Source of the DNA: Mariniblastus sp.
Lineage (GTDB): Bacteria; Planctomycetota; Planctomycetia; Pirellulales; Pirellulaceae
Assembly: GCA_022447555.1 (NCBI GenBank)
Contig: JAKVBF010000002.1
Span: forward strand, 214,625 to 278,624
Reading direction: 5' to 3'
Length of the DNA: 64,000 nucleotides
A program made the position numbers and the translations under genes. Below, in pieces: positions 29,130-37,884 of this stretch. The notes beneath the pieces were generated by a model. The model searched no databases. It saw only the letters and a program-made list of their open reading frames with translations, and was not told the DNA's origin. Each line of letters opens with the position of its first letter. Within the stretch, counting starts at the first letter, position 1.

Positions 29130-29254
29130 TTCTGCTCTCCGTTTGTTTGTATATAGTCTGGTCTCTCTGTGACACGCCAACACCCCCTTATCTGACACCA
29201 CACGGCCATTTTGTCAACTGAAAATCAGACAACCAAAAATCTCTGATGGGCGAC

Positions 29255-30571
29255 TCAACCATCGGCCTCAGGACTTTTTTGCGAAAGGCTATGGCGAGGC
29301 TCTTCCAAACTTAAGGTTAATAGCCAACCAATAAAAACCGCAGCAATCACGACGTAAAACGCGGGCTCAAAACCCAATCGCTGAACCATCAGACCAACCA
29401 ATGACGAGGTCACGATCACCGGAACCGCCATGCAAACGCTCATTGTGCTCAGGTAGCTGGGCTGTTGTTCTGGCTCTGCAATTTCAAGCGTGTAATTACT
29501 GAGGGTCCGCATGATAACTGGCGAAAGACCCAACAGGCCGAACACTAAGAGAAACCATTGGTCCCCGTCACTGATATTAGCAAACCAAATGGCAAAGACC
29601 GGAGCAAAGGTTAACAGCAACATCTGCAACTGCAATACCAACCGATTCCCGTAACGGTCTGCTAACCACCCCAATGGAATACTGAATCCGGCCGCCCCAA
29701 TGTTTTGCGCAATCAACCATGGAACCATCGCCTTCAGGCCAACATCCAACCTCCCCCGAGCCAACGCCTGATAATGCGGAAACAGCGTCATCGACATACC
29801 AAACAAAGCGGCGATCATTACCAGCGTTCTAAAATTCCGATCGGTTCGCAACGTGGCCCAACTGCGTCGAAAAACTTGCCTGATTTTCTGCGTCTCAGCC
29901 GTGGGAACATCCGCTTCCTCCTTCAGGAGACATGCCAGCAAAGCGGACAATAGAAACGCCACTCCGGTAAACAGAAAAATCAGCTCAAAACGGCCAGTTG
30001 ACTGATCCAGCCAACCGCGCAAAAGAAACCATGAACAGAAAACCGCCAAGCCACATCCCAAGGTCATCGAGACCAACATCAAACGGCCTCGCTGGGTCAC
30101 GGGTATCAGCTTTCCGTACATCAAGCTCATCGACAGATTATGCAAACCGACAAAGATGAAAAAGATCCCGTAAATGCCGAGGAATGCTGTGGGTAACCAA
30201 CCCGATGGAGAGAAACTATCCCACTGCCAAGCCAATGATAAACTAACAAAACAAAAACCCATCACCCCCGCGCAAACCGCCAATATCCATTTCTTTTGTC
30301 TCATTTGGCGGATGTGATCAGAAGCCAGCAGTGGAGGCAGGCTTTGACCAAATCGGTTAAGCATGGGTAAGCATCCTCGCAACAAGGCATTGCCACCCAT
30401 CACATCAAGAACGGCGGGCATGATGATGCTCTCTGTTTTAAAGATCCAGCCAGTTCGCATCATGACTTGATATAGCGTAAGCAACGAAAAGTTACGGCGA
30501 AGCGAGCGGGCTTCTTGGCCACATCCCCGTTCATGACGAGCGTTCGAATCTAAAATCTCAGGTTCACTCAT
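29255..30571 (-). CDS. Major facilitator superfamily transporter
   Basis: A 438-residue polytopic protein with about 12 predicted membrane helices in two halves separated by a cytoplasmic loop near residues 215-245. MFS-like features include the GWLADRYGNRLVLQLQMLLL loop-helix in the second half (motif A-like G-LADR-G-R) and LMYGKLIPVTQRGRLM in the first half. Substrate and direction are not deducible; some such planctomycete proteins are annotated as generic permeases. It is 216 bases downstream of the selenoprotein candidate on the same strand. Confidence 0.82.
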   Translation of the reverse strand: MSEPEILDSNARHERGCGQEARSLRRNFSLLTLYQVMMRTGWIFKTESIIMPAVLDVMGGNALLRGCLPMLNRFGQSLPPLLASDHIRQMRQKKWILAVCAGVMGFCFVSLSLAWQWDSFSPSGWLPTAFLGIYGIFFIFVGLHNLSMSLMYGKLIPVTQRGRLMLVSMTLGCGLAVFCSWFLLRGWLDQSTGRFELIFLFTGVAFLLSALLACLLKEEADVPTAETQKIRQVFRRSWATLRTDRNFRTLVMIAALFGMSMTLFPHYQALARGRLDVGLKAMVPWLIAQNIGAAGFSIPLGWLADRYGNRLVLQLQMLLLTFAPVFAIWFANISDGDQWFLLVFGLLGLSPVIMRTLSNYTLEIAEPEQQPSYLSTMSVCMAVPVIVTSSLVGLMVQRLGFEPAFYVVIAAVFIGWLLTLSLEEPRHSLSQKSPEADG

Positions 30572-30788
30572 GACAGATCAATCCAGTGGTAACCAGCCTT
30601 GACGAACATGTGGAACACTTGGGCTCGAGAATGAAAAACCGATATGAGAACTGGAGAGGGGATACAAATTAGGCATCGCAGAGCGGTGTAGGTTACAAAC
30701 GTGGCGTGAAGCCAGGTTTCCGACTAGCCTCCAGCCAGCAGGCAACCGCTGCTGAGGGTCGTGCCAAGCACCAGCCACAATCCCAACG

Positions 30789-31877
30789 CTAGGGAGTGGG
30801 TCTGCCGTGGTTCGAGAGATCGACTTCGTGCCCGAGTTCGGCCAATAAAGCCGTAATCGCTTGATCCATTCCCGGCCCCCGGACATTTTTATAGCGAATC
30901 CTTCCTTCGGCATCCAAAACGTAAATGGTCGGCCAGCTGGTCACACCCCAATCTGTGGAGATGGGGCCGCCTGTCCCCTGAGGTCCGTTCCAAAAACTGC
31001 GCCAGGTAATGTTCTTTTCCTTGACGACCTCTCGCAACCCCTCGAGATCGCGATCACTATTAATCCCAATTAAGGCAAACGGTTTATCGGCTAGTTGCTT
31101 TACGAGCGACCGCTCGTGGGGGTACATGGCCCGACAAGGAGGTCACCAATCACCCCAGAAATCAAGCACTACCACCTTGCCCCGATAATCACTTAGCTTG
31201 AATGCCACACCATCCAGATCGCTTCCAGAGATCTCGGGCGCGATCTTGCCAATCGCAAATTTCATTTTGGCCAACGCCATTTTGGCCCGCCCTACTAATT
31301 GAGGATTGGCACCGTACTGTTCGATGACCATCTCATATAGATCTCTAATTTCCTGTTCCTTCCGATCCCCGGCTGGAGCGGTGGCCATGTGTGAGGCCAG
31401 GGCGCAGGCAGCCATGCCACGGACTGATTCATGGGGGGATTTTTCCATGATCGTCGTGAGTTGATCCTTCGAGCGTTCACTGAACGGCTGCCGCTGAATC
31501 ACCTCGCATATCTGAGCAATCGCCGATTGATCAATGTGCTTGTCTAACAGTTGATCAACCGCCTCTGCTTTTTGTTGAGGGTCTTTGGACATGACAATGA
31601 CCCAGTTTAGCGCGCCGAAAGCAATCCGATCTTTTGGATGCTCCTTGGCGAGATTCAGAAATTTCTGGGGATAAATTGAAACGTCGTTCGCATCATTTCG
31701 GACAGCCACCGCATAGTCATCATTCAGTTTTTCGAATTGTTCGGCCGGCGTTAACGCCACGACCACTTCGGCGGATGAAGAAGAACCATCTCCATTAGAC
31801 ATTGCCTCCGGCTCTCCCGAATAACAACCCACCAACAAAAGGGGCGACAGGATCAAAAACCCAAAACACCGCATCAA
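30789..31877 (-). CDS. Candidate selenocysteine-containing TlpA/thioredoxin-like lipoprotein
   Basis: One 363-codon frame with a single internal TGA (31145-31143), read here as selenocysteine 245. Residues 1-18 are a lipoprotein signal (LLLVGC, lipid-modified Cys18). About 20-200 is a helical, TPR-like region. From about 205 a TlpA/AhpC-TSA redoxin domain runs: SGSDLDGVAFKLSDYRGKVVVLDFWGDW, then TGA, then PPCRAMYPHERSLV, with a cis-Pro region TSWPTIYVLD. In the family the TGA position is the first Cys of W-C-P-P-C, giving U-P-P-C. Homology continues on both sides in the same frame, and a SECIS-like hairpin follows the TGA. The alternative is a nonsense mutation; then the gene is a pseudogene. 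No ribosome-binding site supports the downstream ATG at 31127 as a separate gene. Confidence 0.85.
31102..31117 (-). promoter_or_regulatory. SECIS-like hairpin with GGUC loop
   Basis: On the coding (minus) strand ACGAGC pairs perfectly with GCUCGU around the tetraloop GGUC. The loop begins 31 bases after the in-frame UGA. Bacterial SECIS elements lie within the coding sequence just downstream of the UGA, with about 16-37 bases to a small apical loop having G in its first two positions; the E. coli fdhF loop also contains GGUC. The stem lies in the codons for HERSLV. Confidence 0.75.
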
Positions 31878-32156
31878 ATCACTCCCAAAAAAAAGACGGT
31901 TGCAACAGTCGTCCGTCGATCCCTATCAGCAAAATCTTTTAGATAATGTAACAGATAGAATTCAGAAAAGCAGCTATGTTCTGATCTAACCTATCCCCAG
32001 TTGCCTCCACTGCTCAGACCACCGCTCGAAAGTGTGAGCGTCAGTGGTTTGAGCTTTAGACCTGTTCGCCACTTGACTCGTCATATTGTATCTCAACCGC
32101 GTGCCCCATTTCTGTGAGCAGGTTGGTTAACCAATCGACCTGAGACGCTGAGCGTG

Positions 32157-33221
32157 TTATTCACCCGATCGCGACGAACTAATAAGCGACTTAAAACGAG
32201 CCGCCGCCTGAAACGGCTGCTCCGCACCCACAATTCCTTGCTGGACCGCCGCCCGGCATAGACCTGCTCGCATGATCTGTTCGATGTTGTTTTGATTCAC
32301 TCCACCGATCGCAAAGGCTGGCAATTGAATTTCATCCGCCACTTCGCGGACAAGCTCCAATCCCATGTGAGCATCAAACTGTTTTGTTCGAGAAACAAAC
32401 ACGGGACCCACGCCGATGTAATTGGCCCCCTGTAAAACGGCCTGCTGCGCTTGTTCAAGACTGTGGGTCGAAACGCCGACCATCTTTGCTGCCCCCACAA
32501 TCTGACGGGCTGCGGCCACCGATAAATCATCCTGCCCAACATGCACTCCATCCGCTCCAGCAGCCACGGCTAAATCCGCCCGATCATTCATGATCCAGCG
32601 TGTTGGGGTGTCTCGAGTGAGCGCAGTCAGTTGCAAGCCAACTTTTACCTGTTCACGGTCATTTAACCGTTTCTCTCGCAGCTGGATGAGGTCGACCTTG
32701 GCTTCAATCAACTGTTCCACTAGAGGTTCAAAGTCACCCGATTCGAACCGGGCATCGATGAGCACATAAAGCTGGGCCTGCTCTAAATTCTGGCGGCTCG
32801 AGAGGGTTGTCAGAATAGCCTTCTCGAGCGTGTAAGTTTGGTAACGCAGTTTCTCGACACTCTGCGAGAACTTTACCGAAATGGTTTTGCCGTATTCTTC
32901 CAGCGTTCGTAAAGACTGCTGGACTCGGGCCAAATTAGCCCGCACGACGTCTTCGTTCGAATCACGGACAAACTCCGAATCGGCTTGAATGTCACAACCG
33001 ACGTCGTTGAGCGTGTCACGTGCTGCAATTCTCGCTTGAGCATCTAGCTGCGTAGATGCCACGGTCAACTGGTGGCGCAGGTCCTTGGTCGTCCGAGCCA
33101 AGTATCGATCTGCCAGACTCAGTCGTAAAAAATCCTCGACCACCCTAAAGCCTTCGGCTGCCCGATTAAACGCAGCATCGAGGATGCGATAAGTAGCTGA
33201 TGGCAGTCTGAAAGATTCCAT
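32157..33221 (-). CDS. thiE: Thiamine-phosphate synthase with N-terminal helical domain
   Basis: A 354-residue protein. Residues about 10-140 are the helical domain found before ThiE in cyanobacteria and planctomycetes (YRILDAAFNRAAEGFRVVED). Residues about 150-350 are the TIM-barrel ThiE: LYVLIDAR, VDLIQLREKRL, RWIMNDRADLAVAAGADGVH, VGQDDL, VGVSTHSLEQA, YIGVGPVF and PAFAIGGVNQNN. It joins hydroxymethylpyrimidine pyrophosphate and thiazole phosphate to make thiamine phosphate. I looked for but did not find a TPP riboswitch core upstream. It is a single gene. Confidence 0.93.
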   Translation of the reverse strand: MESFRLPSATYRILDAAFNRAAEGFRVVEDFLRLSLADRYLARTTKDLRHQLTVASTQLDAQARIAARDTLNDVGCDIQADSEFVRDSNEDVVRANLARVQQSLRTLEEYGKTISVKFSQSVEKLRYQTYTLEKAILTTLSSRQNLEQAQLYVLIDARFESGDFEPLVEQLIEAKVDLIQLREKRLNDREQVKVGLQLTALTRDTPTRWIMNDRADLAVAAGADGVHVGQDDLSVAAARQIVGAAKMVGVSTHSLEQAQQAVLQGANYIGVGPVFVSRTKQFDAHMGLELVREVADEIQLPAFAIGGVNQNNIEQIMRAGLCRAAVQQGIVGAEQPFQAAARFKSLISSSRSGE

Positions 33222-33717
33222 AAGTTTTAAAGCGCCGGCGTTAAATGATTGCAGATTGTGCCACTTTGACAGTCGGTAAATGGGGCAATTTGACAGTTGA
33301 ACCCAATTTCATTGGCTTGTAGCGGGTATCAATTTTGAAATGTTTGCCGGAAAAAGAGTGCATTCACCTATAAAATGCGGGGTAAATCGACTTTCTTTGC
33401 GGTAATTCTTTTGTTCAACGCTTTGGCACTGGCTTTGCTGCATAAATCAAGCCGTTGAAATGCCGAAAACGCGGTAGTCTTAGTTATACGCACAAACCGG
33501 CTGTTCGATAGCATGAAGAGCCGATTGCAGGCTGTAAAGATAAAAGGGTTGCAGCGGTCACCCACGGTATCGCAACGAACGCCGCAATCGATTGCAATTG
33601 ACGTAAGTTCAACTGGGACTAATACTTGGCATAAAATCCCAAAAAACCGTGTAATTTTTGGGCCGTTCATCAGTCAACTAAGTGTTATTTTCTAGGTAGG
33701 GAAACCGGAGCGACACA
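33222..33717. other. Intergenic region between thiE and the TPR-like gene
   Basis: A 496-base stretch between divergent genes. Next to thiE there is a near-duplicate GCCACTTTGACAGT / GGCAATTTGACAGT. A strong sigma-54 promoter match lies at 33424-33439 in the plus direction. Short open frames on both strands (33368-33670 minus, 33513-33695 plus) look non-coding. No tRNA is recognised. Confidence 0.55.
33424..33439 (+). promoter_or_regulatory. Sigma-54 (RpoN) type -24/-12 promoter match
   Basis: TGGCACTGGCTTTGCT matches the RpoN consensus TGGCAC-N5-TTGC(A/T), with the invariant GG and GC ten bases apart. Transcription would start near 33450, giving a leader of about 265 bases before the gene at 33718, which may continue into clpC. 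Activity is not shown by sequence. Confidence 0.45.
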
Positions 33718-34389
33718 ATGCATTTGGGCGAACGAAATATCGGTCAATTGGCGCTTTGTGGATGGCCAGGGCTCGCCCGATTGTGGCTGCGAGGGACCTG
33801 GTCGTCCTTGACGCTGGCAATTGGATTTTCGGTTCTACTAAACGTTGCCATGGTAGCGACGTTTGTATGGCCGACGTTATTGGGTGAAACATTCCCCGTA
33901 ATTGCTTGGTCGGCCATTGCGGTGATTTGGATTTGTTCCACTTTGATTTCGTACCGAATGATCGGAGTGTGGTCCAGTCCACCAGTCATGGCGGCCGAAG
34001 CCAAAGTGGTTAATAACGACGACTTTTTATCGGAGAATGAGTGTGACACCTTGTTTAATCGGGCGCAAGGCGAATACTTAAAAGGGAATTGGATTGAAGC
34101 AGAGGCATTACTGAAACGTCAGTTAAGTAACAAAGAGCGTGATGTAGAATCTCGGTTATTGCTTGCCACTCTCTTTCGTCATACCAAGCAATTGGATTTT
34201 GCGGAAAACGAGCTGGATACAATGCTGGGATTTGATGACTCGGTTCACTGGCAATTTGAGATCCAGTGTGAACGGGATTTAATTGACCAGATGAAAATAG
34301 ACGAGTCAAACGAAGAACAAACTGCGATACCTGCTTCGGTGGGTGCCCAAGATGTTCCAACAACATCGACCGAACCCAACGAAACTTGA
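33718..34389 (+). CDS. Membrane-anchored TPR-like protein of unknown function
   Basis: A 223-residue protein with two membrane helices (about 29-52, LTLAIGFSVLLNVAMVATFVW, and 58-80, FPVIAWSAIAVIWICSTLIS). A cytoplasmic part follows with a TPR-like helical pair: ECDTLFNRAQGEYLKGNWIEA, EALLKRQLSNKERDVESRLL and TKQLDFAENELDTMLG. The C-terminus is acidic and Thr-rich. TPR-like regions mediate protein contacts. It precedes clpC by 124 bases on the same strand and could be co-transcribed with it. The function is unknown. Confidence 0.75.
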   Translation: MHLGERNIGQLALCGWPGLARLWLRGTWSSLTLAIGFSVLLNVAMVATFVWPTLLGETFPVIAWSAIAVIWICSTLISYRMIGVWSSPPVMAAEAKVVNNDDFLSENECDTLFNRAQGEYLKGNWIEAEALLKRQLSNKERDVESRLLLATLFRHTKQLDFAENELDTMLGFDDSVHWQFEIQCERDLIDQMKIDESNEEQTAIPASVGAQDVPTTSTEPNET

Positions 34390-34513
34390 AAAGAAACGAA
34401 GCTTTAAACGAACTAAAAAGATTCAAGCCGCTTGGCGGGGAAACCCACCTTGATGGCTTTTAGATAGCAGCAGGCAACTACGCCGACTGCAAATTTAGAA
34501 TGGGACAATCAAT

Positions 34514-37123
34514 ATGTACGAACGCTTTACCGACCGCGCCCGCAAAGTGATGCAGCTGGCCAATCAGGAAGCTCAGCGGTTCAATCATGAATATATCGGT
34601 ACCGAGCACATGTTGCTGGGGCTGGTTAAGGAAGGCACCGGCGTAGCGGCCAATGTTCTAAAGAATCTGGAAGTCGATCTGCGCAAGATTCGTATCGAAG
34701 TGGAAAAGCTCGTTCAGAGTGGTCCCGAGATGATCACCATGGGCAAGCTTCCCCAAACGCCTCGAGCAAAAAAAGTCATCGAGTATTCGATGGAAGAAGC
34801 TCGCAACCTGAATCACAACTTTGTCGGAACGGAACATATTTTGTTGGGCCTCCTGCGAGAACAAGAGGGGGTTGCAGCTCAAGTTCTGATGAATTTAGGA
34901 CTGAAACTTGAGGAAGTCCGCGAAGAAGTTCTTAACCTTTTGGGTAATGGCCTCGAAGGGGGTGAAGGGGGTGAACGAGGTGGACGTGAAGGGGTAGGTG
35001 CCAGTGAAAGCACGAGTTCTAAAAGCGGCAAATCCAAAACACCAGCTTTAGATAGCTTCGGTAGAGATCTCACCGAATTGGCGCGACAGGGCAAGCTAGA
35101 CCCCGTGATTGGTCGTCAAAAAGAAATTGAACGGGCCATTCAGGTCCTCTGTCGGCGCACTAAAAACAATCCTGTTTTGTTAGGTGAAGCTGGAGTCGGT
35201 AAAACGGCGATCGTCGAAGGATTTGCCCAACGGGTGATTGATGGTGAAGTTCCTGAAATATTAGCCGATAAGCGAATTGTCGTGCTAGACCTCGCCATGA
35301 TGGTCGCCGGAACGAAGTATCGTGGGCAATTTGAAGAACGTATCAAAGCGGTCATGAACGAAGTACGACGTGCCAAAAACACGATCCTATTCATTGATGA
35401 ACTGCATACCTTAGTGGGTGCCGGTGGCGCGGAAGGAGCCATCGACGCGGCGAACGTTCTCAAACCAGCTTTGGCCCGTGGCGAAATCCAATGCATCGGC
35501 GCAACCACGCTGGATGAATATCGAAAGTACATTGAAAAAGACAGTGCTTTGGCGCGACGGTTCCAAGAAATCTTGGTCGATCCAACTTCAATGGATGAGA
35601 CTGTTGAAATACTCAAGGGATTGAGGAAACGCTACGAAGACCATCACCGCGTTCAGATCACCGATGACGCGATTGTTTCTGCGGTCGATCTCTCTGGTCG
35701 CTACATCACTGGGCGGTGCCTACCAGACAAAGCCATCGACGTGATCGATGAGGCTGGAGCACGCGTCCGGTTACGCACCATGACGCGTCCACCTGATCTC
35801 AAAGAAATTGATGAAGACATTGAGCGGTTGAACAAGGAAAAAGAAGATGCGGTTGCCAATCAAGATTTTGAGAAGGCTGCCAACCTCCGCGATCAGGCTG
35901 AAAAACTCAGAAAGAAAAAAGACCAGATCAAGCAAGAATGGCGAGAGAAGTCTCAACAGACCGACGGGGTTGTCGACGAAGAAGTCATCGCCGAAGTCAT
36001 TTCCAAAATGACGGGCATCCCGCTGACCCGTTTGTCGACCGAGGACAGCTTGCGGCTGATGAAAATGGAAGAAGAGTTACACGGTCGCGTGATCAGCCAA
36101 GACGCTGCCATTGCCGCTATTTCGAAAGCTGTTCGTAGAAGCCGTTCTGGCCTTAAGGACCCCAAACGTCCAATCGGTAGCTTTATGTTCGCCGGACCAA
36201 CGGGTGTCGGCAAGACGCTTTTAGCTAAGGCACTCGCCGAGTTCATGTTCGGTGACGAGGACGCATTGCTCTCGATTGACATGTCGGAATACATGGAAAA
36301 GCACAACCTCAGTCGGTTGATCGGGGCGCCTCCGGGATACGTTGGCTACGAGGAAGGAGGCCAATTGACCGAGAAAATTCGTCGACGCCCCTACGCCGTG
36401 GTTCTGCTCGACGAAATAGAAAAAGCACACCCTGACATTTTCAACATGCTGTTGCAAGTCATGGAAGAGGGACGTCTGACGGATAGTTTTGGACGCAATG
36501 TCGACTTCCGCAACGTCATCATGATCATGACGACTAATGTCGGAGCGCATGCGATTAAGAACGAATCGGCGCTCGGTTTTTCCGGAGGAGGTGATGACGC
36601 TAGTTTTGAAAACATGAAAGAACGCGTTTTCGACGAAATCCAAAAAGCTTTTCGCCCGGAATTCCTTAACCGACTTTCGGATGAACCGATCATCTTTCGT
36701 CATCTTGAAAAGAAAGATCTCAAACTGGTCATCGATCTCGAATTGCGAAAGATTCGAGAACGCTTGCTCGAACGAGGCTATCATCTTGACCTGTCGACTG
36801 ATGCCAAGGAATTCCTCATCAAGAAAGGAACTAACTTGGATTACGGGGCTCGCCCACTTCGTCGCGCGTTAGAAAACTACGTTGAAGACCCTCTTTCCGA
36901 AGAGTTGCTCAAAGGTACTTTCCAAGGAATGAATAAAATCGATGTAGAAGCCGTTCGAGATGATAGTGGCAAGATGAAGCACCTGAAATTTGAGGGCGAG
37001 TTCATTGAGCCACCGGCCGAACCCGAACCGGATGAACCGGATGAACCGGATGAACCAGTCAGTGTAGGCGCAGGAGAAACGCCACCTGATGACGGTGGTG
37101 AACCGGATAAGACCGAAGAATAA
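34514..37123 (+). CDS. clpC: Clp protease ATPase subunit ClpC with acidic tail
   Basis: An 869-residue Hsp100 unfoldase. The N-domain is a double Clp-N repeat ([38 protein letters not shown]). D1 Walker A is [15 protein letters not shown] near residue 225, a UVR-like helix [17 protein letters not shown] lies in the middle domain, and D2 Walker A is [17 protein letters not shown] near 560, with [12 protein letters not shown]. This is ClpC rather than ClpB because the middle domain is short. It feeds unfolded substrates into ClpP. The last 35 residues are unusual: [11 protein letters not shown] and [18 protein letters not shown], coded by GATGAACCG direct repeats. Confidence 0.96.
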   Translation: MYERFTDRARKVMQLANQEAQRFNHEYIGTEHMLLGLVKEGTGVAANVLKNLEVDLRKIRIEVEKLVQSGPEMITMGKLPQTPRAKKVIEYSMEEARNLNHNFVGTEHILLGLLREQEGVAAQVLMNLGLKLEEVREEVLNLLGNGLEGGEGGERGGREGVGASESTSSKSGKSKTPALDSFGRDLTELARQGKLDPVIGRQKEIERAIQVLCRRTKNNPVLLGEAGVGKTAIVEGFAQRVIDGEVPEILADKRIVVLDLAMMVAGTKYRGQFEERIKAVMNEVRRAKNTILFIDELHTLVGAGGAEGAIDAANVLKPALARGEIQCIGATTLDEYRKYIEKDSALARRFQEILVDPTSMDETVEILKGLRKRYEDHHRVQITDDAIVSAVDLSGRYITGRCLPDKAIDVIDEAGARVRLRTMTRPPDLKEIDEDIERLNKEKEDAVANQDFEKAANLRDQAEKLRKKKDQIKQEWREKSQQTDGVVDEEVIAEVISKMTGIPLTRLSTEDSLRLMKMEEELHGRVISQDAAIAAISKAVRRSRSGLKDPKRPIGSFMFAGPTGVGKTLLAKALAEFMFGDEDALLSIDMSEYMEKHNLSRLIGAPPGYVGYEEGGQLTEKIRRRPYAVVLLDEIEKAHPDIFNMLLQVMEEGRLTDSFGRNVDFRNVIMIMTTNVGAHAIKNESALGFSGGGDDASFENMKERVFDEIQKAFRPEFLNRLSDEPIIFRHLEKKDLKLVIDLELRKIRERLLERGYHLDLSTDAKEFLIKKGTNLDYGARPLRRALENYVEDPLSEELLKGTFQGMNKIDVEAVRDDSGKMKHLKFEGEFIEPPAEPEPDEPDEPDEPVSVGAGETPPDDGGEPDKTEE

Positions 37124-37135
37124 ATGATAACGATG

Positions 37136-37160
37136 ACCCGGAATTTTTCCGGGTTTTTTC
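37136..37160 (+). terminator. Intrinsic terminator after clpC
   Basis: ACCCGGAA pairs perfectly with TTCCGGGT (eight base pairs, three-base loop) and is followed by a run of T (37154-37159). It lies 12 bases after the clpC stop. The A-rich approach is short, so activity from the opposite strand is less likely. Confidence 0.88.
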
Positions 37161-37238
37161 TTGCGCTCTGTATTCAACAGCGTAGGACGCAACAAAGGAC
37201 AATGGCCCCAATTTTAAATCAGATTTTAGGCAAAAGAA

Positions 37239-37709
37239 TTAGTTAATGGGTGCGGTCACGGTACCTCGTTGAACATCTCCGCGCAACTGAGATGCTCGAT
37301 CAAACAGAAAGTTTTCATTTACCTGCTCTCGAGGCTCTAACGTGAAGTCCAACAGGCGTTGGTCTCGAATTTCGCGAGGTGAAAAGTGTTCGGTAAAGAA
37401 ACTCACCGGGAAATATTGGTACCACGGAGCTTTGACGCTCTCCTGAACCTTGACCGTTTTGTAGCCATCTTTTTCCAATTGCACTTCGCGAGTGCCGTAA
37501 TAGGTAAATGGCACCGAGACTGGGGTGTATCCAATAGGCTGGTTATCGATCGTTAGAAAAGCACCCTCCGGCTGGCTACGAACCATCAAACGCCGCTGCA
37601 CACAACCGGTCATCACCATGGCAATCGCAATCAGAAACACAGCTCGAAAGACGTGAACCTGACAAGAATGGCGCTTTTTATGTTGTTTTTTGTGGTTTCG
37701 AGCAGTCAT
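37239..37709 (-). CDS. PEGA-domain lipoprotein
   Basis: A 156-residue protein with a basic N-terminus, a hydrophobic helix (FRAVFLIAIAMVMTGC) and a lipobox Cys near residue 36. The PEGA domain (about 40-100) is RLMVRSQPEGAFLTIDNQPIG, TPVSVPFTYYGTREVQLEKDGY; such domains are surface or periplasmic carbohydrate- or protein-interaction modules. The C-terminal part has FPVSFFTEHFSPREIRDQR. The role is unknown. It converges on clpC's terminator and diverges from the PP2C gene. Confidence 0.82.
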   Translation of the reverse strand: MTARNHKKQHKKRHSCQVHVFRAVFLIAIAMVMTGCVQRRLMVRSQPEGAFLTIDNQPIGYTPVSVPFTYYGTREVQLEKDGYKTVKVQESVKAPWYQYFPVSFFTEHFSPREIRDQRLLDFTLEPREQVNENFLFDRASQLRGDVQRGTVTAPIN

Positions 37710-37884
37710 TAGAGAGCAATCAACGGACTTTTGGCTTACAAAATGGCGACGAAGTATAGGAATACCTGCCGTCTGTGAATAGATCGAATCAAATGCCCGT
37801 TTTTACTCGGCAGCAAGCAGGTTAAGATATCATCATCCGAGGCAGCATTATCGTCGAAGCCACAAAAAGAAATTGCGGACACAA

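Noticed and set aside
30789..31127. Reading the thioredoxin-like tail as a separate 112-residue gene
   Set aside because: It begins at an ATG in the middle of the conserved CRAMYPHERSLV segment, has no ribosome-binding site, and is in the same frame as the upstream lipoprotein part. One interrupted gene fits better.
32157..33300. TPP riboswitch upstream of thiE
   Set aside because: I looked for the conserved CUGAGA and ACCUGA core on the thiE strand and did not find it.
36221..36784. A 187-codon open frame opposite clpC
   Set aside because: It is antisense to the second ATPase domain and carries no domain of its own.
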